Assembly: GCA_007827375.1 (NCBI GenBank)
Contig: VISH01000002.1
Span: 1,327,001 to 1,391,000 of the forward strand
Direction of reading: 5' to 3'
Length of the DNA: 64,000 nt
From: Alteromonadaceae bacterium 2753L.S.0a.02
Lineage (GTDB): Bacteria > Pseudomonadota > Gammaproteobacteria > Pseudomonadales > Cellvibrionaceae
A model generated the notes under the pieces. The model did not search any database, was not told where the DNA came from, and saw only the letters and a program-made list of their open reading frames with translations. Shown here one piece after another: positions 17,035-25,818 of the stretch (positions are counted from its first letter, which is position 1; each line of letters starts with the position of its first letter). The translations under genes and the position numbers were made by a program.

Positions 17035-18435
17035 ATGTCAGGTTCTATGAATTTAACAGCGCTCGCCTATCTGGTGGCATCGGTACTATTTATTTTGGCA
17101 TTGCGTGGTTTGTCTTCGCCAGAATCCTCGCGCAAAGGAAATGTACTGGGTATGTCTGGTATGGGCATCGCCATTGTCACCACCATATTTAGCCCGGAAA
17201 TCACTTCTTATGTATGGATACTGGTGGCGCTGGCGATTGGGGCTGCAATAGGCTTAACCATTGCCAACCGTATCGCTATGACAGCGATGCCGCAACTCGT
17301 GGCGGCATTCCATAGCTTAGTGGGTATGGCTGCTGTTTTGGTTGCCGGGGCTGCTTATTCGAACCCTTCTGCCTTTAGGCTGCTTGATGAAGCGGGTCGC
17401 ATTTTTACCGCGAGTCGAATTGAGATGTCTTTGGGAGTGGCAATTGGCGCTATCACTTTTTCAGGATCGGTCGTTGCGTTCACAAAGCTGCAGGGCTTGG
17501 TATCTGGAGCGCCGTTTGTTTTTAAAGGGCAGCATGCATTAAATGCTGCATTGGGCCTGGTGATTATCGGTTTGATGGTTACCTTTTATGTGGATCAGTC
17601 GCCGTGGATATTTTGGAGTATGACCGCTCTGGCGTTTGTGATTGGTGTGCTGATTATTATCCCGATTGGCGGCGCCGACATGCCCGTGGTGGTTTCCATG
17701 CTGAATTCATACTCGGGTTGGGCGGCGGCAGGTATTGGGTTTACCTTGCACAATAACGCGCTCATTGTTACAGGTGCGCTTGTGGGGTCTTCGGGTGCAA
17801 TTCTTTCATACATTATGTGCAAGGGCATGAATCGCTCCTTCTTTAACGTAATACTGGGTGGTTTCGGTGGAGACAGTGGCGCCGTGGCTGCAGGCGGTGT
17901 GGAAGATCGTCCAGTGAAGCAGGGCAGCGCCGAAGATGCCGCGTTTATCATGAAAAATGCGGGTTCGGTGATAATAGTGCCCGGGTACGGCATGGCGGTC
18001 GCACAAGCGCAGCACGCATTGCGCGAAATGGCAGATGGCCTTAAAAAAGCCGGTGTTGATGTTAAATACGCGATTCACCCGGTTGCCGGACGAATGCCGG
18101 GCCATATGAATGTGTTGTTAGCAGAAGCGAATGTACCTTACGATGAAGTGTTCGAGTTGGAAGACATCAACAGCGAATTTCAAAGTGCAGATGTGGCCTT
18201 TGTGATTGGCGCTAACGATGTGACCAACCCAGCGGCGAAAACCGATCCGCAAAGCGCTATTTATGGCATGCCAATATTGGACGTGGAAAACGCTCGCACA
18301 GTTTTGTTTGTCAAGCGCGGAATGTCAGCAGGATATGCGGGGGTGCAGAACGAATTGTTCTTCAGGGACAACACCATGATGTTATTTGGTGATGCGAAAA
18401 AAATGGTCGAAGGCATAATTCGCAACTTTGATTGA
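17035..18435 (+). CDS. pntB: NAD(P) transhydrogenase subunit beta
   Basis: Membrane domain plus NADP(H)-binding domain III, 466 residues. The N-terminal half holds about eight or nine hydrophobic segments with HSLVGMAAVLV and SGSVVAFTKLQG. The C-terminal domain shows VPGYGMAVAQAQH, HPVAGRMPGHMNVLLAEA, GANDVTNPAA and KRGMSAGYAGVQNELF, all NADP-site hallmarks. Strong AGGGGGG Shine-Dalgarno precedes the ATG at 17035; a later Met at residue 4 is a weaker alternative. Confidence 0.96.
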   Translation: MSGSMNLTALAYLVASVLFILALRGLSSPESSRKGNVLGMSGMGIAIVTTIFSPEITSYVWILVALAIGAAIGLTIANRIAMTAMPQLVAAFHSLVGMAAVLVAGAAYSNPSAFRLLDEAGRIFTASRIEMSLGVAIGAITFSGSVVAFTKLQGLVSGAPFVFKGQHALNAALGLVIIGLMVTFYVDQSPWIFWSMTALAFVIGVLIIIPIGGADMPVVVSMLNSYSGWAAAGIGFTLHNNALIVTGALVGSSGAILSYIMCKGMNRSFFNVILGGFGGDSGAVAAGGVEDRPVKQGSAEDAAFIMKNAGSVIIVPGYGMAVAQAQHALREMADGLKKAGVDVKYAIHPVAGRMPGHMNVLLAEANVPYDEVFELEDINSEFQSADVAFVIGANDVTNPAAKTDPQSAIYGMPILDVENARTVLFVKRGMSAGYAGVQNELFFRDNTMMLFGDAKKMVEGIIRNFD

Positions 18436-18446
18436 GGCTACCGCTT

Positions 18447-19166
18447 ATGACAGAACCAAATAACCCGTACGAAGCGCCGGAAAGCTTACTTGAAAGTAGC
18501 GTCGAAAGCGTCGGCGGTTCGGTCGAATCAGCGATACGCGGCGAATATTCATTCAAAATTGGTGAAGTGTTAGGCGAAGCCTGGGAACTCTCCAACGGAT
18601 TTAAAGGCACATTCTGGGGCGCAACCCTATTACTCATCGCGGTGAATATTGGGGCCGGTGTTCTCACCAATTTGGTCGAAGGCAACACCATCGCCCGAGG
18701 GGTGATTCAGATAGGTTCGACGTTGCTTCTTTATCCGTTGAATGCCGGCGTAGTAATGCTCTGCGTTTACCGTGCCGCCGGAAGACAGGTTCAGGCTGCT
18801 CAGGTTACTGCCTACTTTCCTCAAATCATAAGAATTGTGCTGTTAAACATCGTTGCCAGCGTGCTGATTCTTGTTGGTCTCTTGCTTTTTGTACTTCCAG
18901 GAATTTATCTGGCAATAGGCTACATGTTCGCGATACCTCTGTTGCTAGATAAGAACCTGAAAATATGGGATGCACTGGAGGTGTCGCGCAAAACAGTTAC
19001 GCACTACTGGTTTCGCTATTTGGGCCTGGGCTTGGTTCTCGGCTTCATTGTAATGTTTGGTGCGGTGCTCTTGGGAATTGGTCTTATTTGGGCTGTGCCG
19101 CTGGCTGGCTTGGCAATTGGTGTGCTGTACGTACGCGTACTTGGTGCCGATGGCGATATGGGTTAG
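18447..19166 (+). CDS. Multi-pass membrane protein of unknown function
   Basis: 239 residues. The N-terminal region of about 50 residues is acidic/polar and begins with an NPYEAP motif often seen in bacterial membrane proteins of the DUF975 or glycerophosphodiesterase-membrane-domain type. Hydrophobic segments follow near 60-80, 90-112, 130-165, 168-185 and 200-230. The block around LDKNLKIWDALEVSRK resembles the cytosolic loop of that broad family. ATG at 18447 rather than the TTG at 18432 that overlaps the pntB stop. It may be cotranscribed with pnt genes (11-bp gap), but no functional link is known. Confidence 0.75.
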   Translation: MTEPNNPYEAPESLLESSVESVGGSVESAIRGEYSFKIGEVLGEAWELSNGFKGTFWGATLLLIAVNIGAGVLTNLVEGNTIARGVIQIGSTLLLYPLNAGVVMLCVYRAAGRQVQAAQVTAYFPQIIRIVLLNIVASVLILVGLLLFVLPGIYLAIGYMFAIPLLLDKNLKIWDALEVSRKTVTHYWFRYLGLGLVLGFIVMFGAVLLGIGLIWAVPLAGLAIGVLYVRVLGADGDMG

Positions 19167-19304
19167 CCTGCGTCATTGTCGTACTATTCATTGTGTAAAC
19201 CGGCTAAACTTGTGTGCTAATCCCTTTTTTAGCGTGCCAATATTACGTTAAAGTGCTAGCTCCTATATAAGAAGAAAGAATGGCAAGGTTAAGGAGTGTG
19301 AGCT

Positions 19305-20726
19305 ATGCGTAATCTGTCGTCCCCTTGGGGGATCCTGCTACTGATTCTGTGTTTTCCTCTGTTTGCTAGCGCAGATGAACTCCGGGATTCTCTCTTTGCT
19401 TCGGCTAAAGGTGCGTTCAAGGAAGCCAAAGCTGAGCTGGCAGATGTGTTGGCGCCGGTTAGTTTCGACAGCGGCGCGCAAGCCTATGCCAGCGCCAATA
19501 ATCGCTATAAAAAAAACCAGAGTGTCGCCAAGGTTGAGAAAGACCTCAAATCCGCAACCACGTACTTCAGGCAATCAATAAAGGCTGCCAAGGTTGCGCA
19601 GATGACATTTAAAACGGCGATCCAGGCACGTACTGATGCGAAAGGTGTGGATGCCGAAAAGCTGGCTACCGATACCTGGGAAAAGGCCGAAAAACAATTT
19701 CTGCTCGCAACCAAAACCCTTGAAACCGGCAGTATGAGTCGCGCCAAGACCAAAGCCGCAGAAGCCGAAGCGTCGTTTCGCGACGCTGAGCTCATTGCCA
19801 TTAAAGGCAACTACCTAAATCAGACCCGGGCAAAAATTGAAGAAGCCAACAGCCTCAAGGTAAAAAAATATGCGCCTAAAACCTTGGAGGAGGCTACCAA
19901 TCTACTCATGGCTGCCGAGAAAGAGCTGAGCGAAAATCGTTACGACAGCGATAAACCGCGAGCCCTTGTTAAAGAAGCTTTCTACCAGGCGAAGCATTCA
20001 ATCTATTTGGCTAAACAACTGGAAGCCCTTAAAAGGAAAGAGCTAACTCCGGAGGAGCTCATTTTAAAATTGGAACAACCTGTGGCAAGCATTGCTGCTG
20101 AGCTTGATTTGGCAGCCGAATTTGATCAGGGCTTTGATGACCCGGTTCTGCTGATCACCACCGAAATACAGCGGCTTATTCAGGAATCCCATGAATTAGC
20201 CGAGTTGAAGAGTAAATACCAAGCATTGGACCAGGAGTTTGCTGCTCTGGAGACAAAGCACGGCATTCAGTCCGAGCGCTTGAAGCAGGAGGAGGACGCA
20301 CGCGAGCGGTTGCGCCGTGTCGCAGATTTCTTTCGCCGTGACGAGGCGATGGTGTTAACCCAAGGCAGTAATGTATTGATCCGGATGGTCGGTTTGAATT
20401 TCGAACCCGGTAGCGCGCAAATTAATGCATCCAACTACGGTTTGTTGCAAAAAGTAGAGCAGGCTGTTCGTGTCTACAAAGGGTACACGGTGGTCGTTGA
20501 AGGCCACACAGATTCCTTCGGCAGCACTCAAAGCAATCAGGTCTTATCTGAAGATCGCGCCAATGCAGTGCGGCAGTATTTGTTAGTAAATATGAATGAC
20601 CTGTCTGCCGGTGCGGTGGAAGCCTACGGGTATGGCGAATCCCGTCCTATCGCCAATAATGAAACTCGTGAAGGCCGCAAACGTAATCGCCGCATCGATC
20701 TCTTGTTAAAAGCGCCAGGGCAATAG
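19305..20726 (+). CDS. OmpA-family outer membrane/peptidoglycan-binding protein with helical N-terminus
   Basis: 473 residues. Signal peptide to about residue 23 (LFASA). Residues 25-340 are Ala/Lys/Glu-rich helices with DUF4398-like repeats (AEAEASFRDAEL, AKAEL-type patterns) and a coiled coil near 290-335. The C-terminal 120 residues are an OmpA domain: LNFEPGSAQINA, VVEGHTDSFGS, SEDRANAVRQYL and RKRNRRIDLLL, with the Asp and Arg that bind diaminopimelate. It probably links the outer membrane or a periplasmic complex to peptidoglycan. AAGGAG precedes the ATG; a terminator-like stem follows. Confidence 0.85.
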   Translation: MRNLSSPWGILLLILCFPLFASADELRDSLFASAKGAFKEAKAELADVLAPVSFDSGAQAYASANNRYKKNQSVAKVEKDLKSATTYFRQSIKAAKVAQMTFKTAIQARTDAKGVDAEKLATDTWEKAEKQFLLATKTLETGSMSRAKTKAAEAEASFRDAELIAIKGNYLNQTRAKIEEANSLKVKKYAPKTLEEATNLLMAAEKELSENRYDSDKPRALVKEAFYQAKHSIYLAKQLEALKRKELTPEELILKLEQPVASIAAELDLAAEFDQGFDDPVLLITTEIQRLIQESHELAELKSKYQALDQEFAALETKHGIQSERLKQEEDARERLRRVADFFRRDEAMVLTQGSNVLIRMVGLNFEPGSAQINASNYGLLQKVEQAVRVYKGYTVVVEGHTDSFGSTQSNQVLSEDRANAVRQYLLVNMNDLSAGAVEAYGYGESRPIANNETREGRKRNRRIDLLLKAPGQ

Positions 20727-20743
20727 TGGCTGAGCTATTATAC

Positions 20744-20773
20744 GCGCCAAAATCCGCTATTTTTGGCGCTTTA
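20744..20773 (+). terminator. Terminator-like stem-loop
   Basis: GCGCCAAAA (20744-20752) and TTTTGGCGC (20761-20769) form a 9-bp perfect stem, followed by only a short T-run (TTTA). It closes the OmpA-domain gene. Confidence 0.7.
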
Positions 20774-20836
20774 CCCCTTTCCATACCGCTCTCCGTTAGC
20801 CCCACCAAACCCCCTAAAAAATAATCAAATTCTCTG

Positions 20837-20865
20837 TTGACAGCTATTTGCTCTGTCATTAGAAT
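20837..20865 (+). promoter_or_regulatory. Sigma-70 promoter of the S10 operon
   Basis: TTGACA (20837-20842), 17-bp spacer, TAGAAT (20860-20865). It is a near-consensus promoter about 80 bp before rpsJ. It explains how S10 is expressed when separated from tuf. Confidence 0.85.
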
Positions 20866-20943
20866 TGCGCCCTCATTTCAGCCGGGTCGCCTGCGGGCGG
20901 TTTACGCTGATTGTTCTTTAAAAATGTTTGGAGTTTGGTTCAG

Positions 20944-21255
20944 ATGCAGAATCAACGTATTCGAATTCGCCTGAAGGCCTTTGATCACAAGTTGATTGAC
21001 GCCTCCACGCTAGAGATTGTTGAAACAGCGAAGCGCACAGGTGCACAGGTTCGCGGTCCTATTCCGCTGCCGACACGTAAAGAGCGATTCACTGTTCTGA
21101 TCTCGCCGCACGTAAATAAGGATGCGCGAGATCAATATGAAATTCGTACTTATAAGCGGTTGCTCGATATTGTCGAGCCCACGGAGAAAACAGTTGATGC
21201 TCTAATGAAGTTGGACTTGGCCGCTGGGGTCGAAGTTCAAATCAGTCTGGGCTAG
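20944..21255 (+). CDS. rpsJ: Ribosomal protein S10
   Basis: 30S subunit protein, also NusE in antitermination. The ATG at 20944 gives 103 residues starting MQNQRIRIRLKAFDHKLID, the standard N-terminus; a TTG at 20911 in frame would add 11 unrelated residues. TTGGAG lies upstream. It opens the S10 operon, 132 bp before rplC, an unusually long gap with several stem-loops. Confidence 0.98.
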   Translation: MQNQRIRIRLKAFDHKLIDASTLEIVETAKRTGAQVRGPIPLPTRKERFTVLISPHVNKDARDQYEIRTYKRLLDIVEPTEKTVDALMKLDLAAGVEVQISLG

Positions 21256-21269
21256 GTTTCAAATACATT

Positions 21270-21365
21270 CCGCAACGATATGTTGCGGGTTTGTGTAACG
21301 CTCTGAAATGGGCGGCCATAGCGGGTCCACCGGCTCTTGCATAAAGAGCGGTAGGGGAAAGCCCC
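21270..21365 (+). promoter_or_regulatory. Structured rpsJ-rplC spacer
   Basis: Three successive stem-loops: CCGCAAC/GTTGCGG (21270-21288), GCTCTT/AAGAGC (21333-21349) and GGGG/CCCC (21354-21365). They lie between the S10 and L3 genes. Possible roles are attenuation, RNA processing or ribosomal-protein feedback; none can be chosen from sequence alone. Confidence 0.45.
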
Positions 21366-21387
21366 GTACACTGAGAGGTTTACAAAA

Positions 21388-22032
21388 ATGACGATTGGAA
21401 TTGTCGGCCGCAAGAGCGGCATGACACGCATTTTTACTGACGATGGTTTATCCGTTCCTGTCACTGTGATTGAGGTTGATCCCAATCGCATCACTCAGGT
21501 TAAGAGCGTAGAAACCGACGGTTATGCTGCAGTGCAAGTAACCGTAGGGTCTCGTCGAGCCTCCCGTGTCACCAAGGCAGAAGCAGGTCACTTTGCTAAA
21601 GCGCAAACCGAAGCCGGTCGCGGTATTTGGGAGTTGCGTAACGATGCAGGTGCCGACTTTGAGGTTGGTGGTCAACTGACTGTAGAAGCTTTCGAAGCTG
21701 GTCAGAAGGTTGATGTAACGGGCACTTCTAAAGGTAAGGGTTTTGCTGGTGGTGTAAAGCGTTGGAATTTTCGTACCCAAGACGCTACCCACGGTAACTC
21801 TCTCTCGCATCGAGCCCCTGGTTCTATTGGTCAATGTCAGACTCCGGGGCGTGTATTCAAAGGCAAGAAAATGGCCGGTCACATGGGTGCTGAGCGTGTA
21901 ACGACTCAGAATCTGGAAGTGGTTAGGGTCGATGTTGAACGCAATCTTTTATTGATTAAGGGCGCTGTTCCGGGTGCTCCTGGTGGTGACGTAATTGTGC
22001 GTCCTGCCGTCAAGATGCGTAACAACGGTTAA
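21388..22032 (+). CDS. rplC: Ribosomal protein L3
   Basis: 214 residues, typical length. Starts MTIGIVGRKSGMTRIF and has the conserved central loop KGKGFAGGVKRWNF and RAPGSIGQCQTPGRVFKGKKMAGHMG that reaches the peptidyl transferase centre. The Gln in GQCQTPGR is the residue methylated by PrmB in enterobacteria. GAGAGG precedes the ATG. Part of the S10 operon. Confidence 0.98.
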   Translation: MTIGIVGRKSGMTRIFTDDGLSVPVTVIEVDPNRITQVKSVETDGYAAVQVTVGSRRASRVTKAEAGHFAKAQTEAGRGIWELRNDAGADFEVGGQLTVEAFEAGQKVDVTGTSKGKGFAGGVKRWNFRTQDATHGNSLSHRAPGSIGQCQTPGRVFKGKKMAGHMGAERVTTQNLEVVRVDVERNLLLIKGAVPGAPGGDVIVRPAVKMRNNG

Positions 22033-22052
22033 GTCACCCGGGGGAATCGACC

Positions 22053-22667
22053 ATGGAATTAAATATAGTTACTCCACAGGGCGCCAAGGGTACCGTTGCG
22101 GTTTCCGAGGTGGCTTTTGGAAAAGAGTTTAACCAAGATTTGGTGCATCAGGCTGTTGTAGCCTATTTGGCGGGTGGTCGTCAGGGCACCAAAGCACAAA
22201 AGAATCGCTCTGCCGTTTCTGGTGGTGGTAAAAAGCCATGGCGTCAGAAGGGTACTGGCCGTGCGCGTGCGGGTACAATTCGTAGCCCAATATGGCGCTC
22301 AGGCGGTGTTGCTTTTGCGGCTCAGCCTCGCGATTTTGAACAAAAGCTCAATAAGAAGATGTATCGCGCGGCATTGCGATGCATTTTGTCAGAGCTCGCG
22401 CGTCAGGAACGTTTGGTTGTCGTTGAAGAGTTTGATGTAGATGCGCCAAAAACCAAAGGTTTGGTGCAGAAGTTGGCCGAGTACGATCTGTCTGACGTAT
22501 TGATCGTGACGGAGCAGGTGAGCGAGAACCTCTATCTGGCCTCCCGTAATCTGCACAAAGTAGATGTTCGTGACGTGCAGGGTGTAGATCCGGTCAGTTT
22601 GATTCGTTTCGAAAAGGTTGTGGTCACTGTGCCCGCCGTTAAAAAACTTGAGGAGGTGCTGGCATGA
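22053..22667 (+). CDS. rplD: Ribosomal protein L4
   Basis: 204 residues. Starts MELNIVTPQGAKGTV. The exit-tunnel loop GGRQGTKAQKNRSAVSGGGKKPWRQKGTGRAR is intact (residues about 44-75). In E. coli L4 also represses its own operon through the S10 leader. The stop overlaps the rplW start by 4 bp. Confidence 0.98.
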   Translation: MELNIVTPQGAKGTVAVSEVAFGKEFNQDLVHQAVVAYLAGGRQGTKAQKNRSAVSGGGKKPWRQKGTGRARAGTIRSPIWRSGGVAFAAQPRDFEQKLNKKMYRAALRCILSELARQERLVVVEEFDVDAPKTKGLVQKLAEYDLSDVLIVTEQVSENLYLASRNLHKVDVRDVQGVDPVSLIRFEKVVVTVPAVKKLEEVLA

Positions 22668-22960
22668 ACCAGGAGCGCCTGTACAAAGTTTTGCTTGGGC
22701 CGGTAATTTCTGAAAAGGCAGCTGTGGTAGCGGAAGTGGCTAACCAGGCGGTGTTTAAGGTGGTTGCCGATGCGAATAAGTCCGAGATCAAAGCTGCTGT
22801 AGAAAAACTGTTTAATGTGAGTGTTGAGGGTGTTCGCGTTCTCAATGTAAAGGGTAAAACCAAGCGCACGCGATTCGGAATGGGTCGTCGCAGCGATTGG
22901 AAAAAGGCTTATGTCTCTCTGGCGGAAGGTTCAGAGATCGACTTTGAGTCTGGTGAGTAA
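22664..22960 (+). CDS. rplW: Ribosomal protein L23
   Basis: 98 residues. The ATGA overlap with rplD indicates coupled translation. GPVISEKA, VFKVVADANKSEIKAAVE and VNVKGKTKR-like segments are family hallmarks. L23 lies at the tunnel exit and docks trigger factor and SRP. Confidence 0.98.
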   Translation: MNQERLYKVLLGPVISEKAAVVAEVANQAVFKVVADANKSEIKAAVEKLFNVSVEGVRVLNVKGKTKRTRFGMGRRSDWKKAYVSLAEGSEIDFESGE

Positions 22961-22971
22961 GGAGCGGACTG

Positions 22972-23799
22972 ATGCCGATTGTAAAACGCAAGCCAACTTC
23001 AGCCGGTCGCCGCTTCGTTGTAAGCGTTGTTAACCCGGACTTACATAAGGGTGCGCCCCATGCGCCCCTATTGGAAAAGAAATCTAAAAACGGTGGTCGC
23101 AACAACAAGGGTCGCATTACAACGCGTCATATTGGTGGTGGCCATAAGCGGCATTATCGCAAGATCGACTTCAAGCGAAACAAAGACGCCATTCCGGCCA
23201 AGGTTGAGCGCATTGAGTATGATCCAAATCGCACCGCCTATATCGCATTGATTTGTTATAGCGATGGTGAGCGTCGCTATATTGTGGCCCCCAAAGGGTT
23301 GAAGGCGGGTGATGTGGTTGAGTCTGGTGATGCTGCTCCGATCAAGGTGGGTAATACATTGCCGCTTCGCAATATCCCGGTAGGTAGTGTGATCCATTGT
23401 ATTGAGCTTAAGCCTGCTAAGGGTGCGCAGCTTGCCCGATCTGCTGGCGCATCCGTGCAGCTGGTTGCCCGGGAAGGTCAGTATGCCACGTTGCGTTTGC
23501 GTAGTGGTGAGATGCGTAAAGTTGAAGTGGAATGTCGCGCAACTCTGGGCGAGGTTTCCAACAGTGAGCACAATTTGCGGTCACTGGGTAAGGCTGGTGC
23601 CACGCGCTGGCGCGGTGTTCGTCCTACCGTTCGCGGTGTGGCGATGAACCCTGTAGACCACCCGCATGGTGGTGGTGAGGGTCGCACGTCCGGTGGTCGT
23701 CACCCGGTTTCGCCTTGGGGTACTCCTACTAAGGGTTATAAGACCCGCAGTAATAAGCGTACCGACAAAATGATTGTTCGTCGTCGCGATAAAAAATAA
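22972..23799 (+). CDS. rplB: Ribosomal protein L2
   Basis: 275 residues. MPIVKRKPTSAGRRF start; the C-terminal VAMNPVDHPHGGGEGR loop holds the conserved His important for peptidyl transfer. GGAGCGG precedes the ATG, 11 bp after rplW. Confidence 0.98.
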   Translation: MPIVKRKPTSAGRRFVVSVVNPDLHKGAPHAPLLEKKSKNGGRNNKGRITTRHIGGGHKRHYRKIDFKRNKDAIPAKVERIEYDPNRTAYIALICYSDGERRYIVAPKGLKAGDVVESGDAAPIKVGNTLPLRNIPVGSVIHCIELKPAKGAQLARSAGASVQLVAREGQYATLRLRSGEMRKVEVECRATLGEVSNSEHNLRSLGKAGATRWRGVRPTVRGVAMNPVDHPHGGGEGRTSGGRHPVSPWGTPTKGYKTRSNKRTDKMIVRRRDKK

Positions 23800-23831
23800 G
23801 CGTCGGCTAAATAGCTAAAGAGGAAAGAGCA

Positions 23832-24107
23832 GTGCCACGTTCACTGAAGAAAGGTCCTTTTATTGACCACCATCTTTTGAAAAAAGTGGAAGTCGCGGCG
23901 GAGAAAAATGATCGTCGTCCCATTAAAACTTGGTCTCGTCGCTCGATGATTCTGCCAGAAATGGTTGGTTTGACCATCGCTGTTCATAACGGGCGTCAGC
24001 ACGTACCGGTTCTGGTTAGCGAAGAAATGGTTGGTCACAAATTGGGTGAGTTCGCGGCAACCCGCACTTACCGTGGCCATGTTGCAGATAAAAAAGCGAA
24101 GCGCTAA
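23832..24107 (+). CDS. rpsS: Ribosomal protein S19
   Basis: 91 residues, GTG start with AGAGGAAAG upstream. [20 protein letters not shown] and [16 protein letters not shown] are diagnostic. It binds 16S rRNA in the head with S13. Confidence 0.98.
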
Positions 24108-24130
24108 GCGCACTTAGCGAGGAATTAGTG

Positions 24131-24463
24131 ATGGAAGTAGCAGCTAAATTACGCGGTGCTGGTCTCTCTGCGCAAAAAGCGCGCTTGGTAGCCGATCAGA
24201 TACGCGGTAAATCCGTTGAAGATGCTTTGGATTTGTTGGCGTTCAGCACCAAGAAAGGTGCTGCGGTCATCAAGAAAGTTTTGGAGTCGGCTATCGCAAA
24301 CGCCGAGCACAACGAAGGTGCCGACGTTGACGAGCTGAAGGTGTCCACCATTTTCGTGGATGAAGGTTTAACGATGAAGCGCATTCGTCCGCGCGCCAAG
24401 GGCCGGGCTGATCGAATTTTTAAGCGCACTTGCCACATCACCGTTAAAGTAGCGGATCAATAA
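24131..24463 (+). CDS. rplV: Ribosomal protein L22
   Basis: 110 residues from the ATG at 24131 (MEVAAKLRGAGLSAQKARLV). The GTG three bases earlier would add one residue. The C-terminal hairpin KRIRPRAKGRADRI lines the exit tunnel. GCGAGGAA upstream. Confidence 0.98.
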   Translation: MEVAAKLRGAGLSAQKARLVADQIRGKSVEDALDLLAFSTKKGAAVIKKVLESAIANAEHNEGADVDELKVSTIFVDEGLTMKRIRPRAKGRADRIFKRTCHITVKVADQ

Positions 24464-24475
24464 GAGAGAAGACTT

Positions 24476-25150
24476 ATGGGTCAGAAAGTACATCCAACAG
24501 GCATCCGTCTCGGTATTGTTAAAAAGCACACGTCTGTGTGGTATGCCGGCAAGGGCGAGTACGCAGATAAATTGAATCAGGATTTGCTGGTGCGTCAGTA
24601 TATTCAAAAGGCCCTATCACACGCCTCTGTAAGTCGTGTTGATATTGAGCGACCTGCGAATACCGCACGGGTAACTATTCACACTGCGCGACCAGGTATT
24701 GTTATTGGTAAGAAGGGTGAAGATGTCGAAAAGCTGCGAGCTGAGATAAGTCGCCAAATGGGTGTGCCGGTGCATATCAACATTGAAGAAATCCGCAAAC
24801 CGGATCTCGACGGTGTATTGGTAGCGCAAAGTGTTGCGCAGCAGCTTGAGCGTCGGGTGATGTTTCGTCGTGCGATGAAGCGCGCTGTACAAAATGCCAT
24901 GCGTCAAGGCGCGGAAGGTGTAAAAATTCAGGTTAGCGGTCGTTTGGGCGGCGCAGAGATTGCCCGTACTGAATGGTATCGCGAAGGCCGTGTACCGCTA
25001 CATACCTTGCGTGCCGATATCGATTACGCAACCGCAGAAGCATCCACCACCTACGGTATCATCGGTGTGAAGGTATGGATCTTCAAGGGTGAAATCATCG
25101 GTGATATGGAAGAGGTAGACACTTCTCCCAAGAAAAAGGGCGCTAAATAA
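24476..25150 (+). CDS. rpsC: Ribosomal protein S3
   Basis: 224 residues. MGQKVHPTGIRLGIV start, KH domain with PGIVIGKKGEDVEKLR, and the C-terminal GGAEIARTEWYREGRVPLHTLRADIDY block. It forms part of the mRNA entry helicase. 12 bp after rplV. Confidence 0.98.
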   Translation: MGQKVHPTGIRLGIVKKHTSVWYAGKGEYADKLNQDLLVRQYIQKALSHASVSRVDIERPANTARVTIHTARPGIVIGKKGEDVEKLRAEISRQMGVPVHINIEEIRKPDLDGVLVAQSVAQQLERRVMFRRAMKRAVQNAMRQGAEGVKIQVSGRLGGAEIARTEWYREGRVPLHTLRADIDYATAEASTTYGIIGVKVWIFKGEIIGDMEEVDTSPKKKGAK

Positions 25151-25193
25151 GCGTTTGTGGTTAACAAGTTTTTGACGAATAAGGGTTAGGCAA

Positions 25194-25607
25194 ATGCTGC
25201 AACCAAAGCGTACAAAATTCCGAAAGCAAATGAAGGGGCGCAATCGCGGATTGGCGCAACGAGGCTCCAAAGTTAGCTTTGGTGAATACGGATTAAAAGC
25301 GGTAGCTCGTGGTCGCATTACTGCGCGACAAATTGAAGCTGCGCGTCGTGCAATGACCCGTCACGTTAAGCGTGGCGGAAAAATCTGGATTCGCGTATTT
25401 CCAGACAAGCCGATTACCGAGAAGCCCTTGGAAGTTCGTCAGGGTAAAGGTAAGGGTAATGTGGAGTACTGGGTTGCTCAGATTCAGCCAGGTAAAGTGC
25501 TCTATGAGATGGAAGGTGTTTCTGAAGAGCTGGCCCGCGAAGCTTTTGCTCTGGCTGCGGCGAAACTGCCTTTGAACACAACTTTTGTTAAGCGGTCGGT
25601 GATGTGA
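25194..25607 (+). CDS. rplP: Ribosomal protein L16
   Basis: 137 residues. MLQPKRTKFRKQMKGRNRG start and the VFPDKPITEKPLEVRQGKGKGNVEYWVA block are diagnostic. The Arg hydroxylated by YcfD in E. coli lies in this family. The stop codon overlaps the rpmC start by one base. Confidence 0.98.
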   Translation: MLQPKRTKFRKQMKGRNRGLAQRGSKVSFGEYGLKAVARGRITARQIEAARRAMTRHVKRGGKIWIRVFPDKPITEKPLEVRQGKGKGNVEYWVAQIQPGKVLYEMEGVSEELAREAFALAAAKLPLNTTFVKRSVM

Positions 25608-25801
25608 TGAACGTAAGTGAACTTAACGAAAAGTCAGTTGAAGAATTGAATCAAGAGTTGCTTGCTCAATTAGAAGCGCAATTCAAGCTTCGCATGCAAA
25701 AATCAACTGGCCAGCTGAACCAGACGCATTTAATGAAGCAGACCCGTCGCGACATCGCACGCATTAAAACGGTGCTGAGTCAGAAAGCGGCAACTAAGTA
25801 A
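25607..25801 (+). CDS. rpmC: Ribosomal protein L29
   Basis: 64 residues from the ATG at 25607 (MNVSELNEKSVEELNQELL). The GTG just before is a less likely start. It begins inside the rplP stop (TGATG arrangement), implying coupling. The QLNQTHLMKQTRRDIARIKT segment is typical. Confidence 0.98.
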   Translation: MNVSELNEKSVEELNQELLAQLEAQFKLRMQKSTGQLNQTHLMKQTRRDIARIKTVLSQKAATK

Positions 25802-25818
25802 CAGCGTAGGTAACGAGA

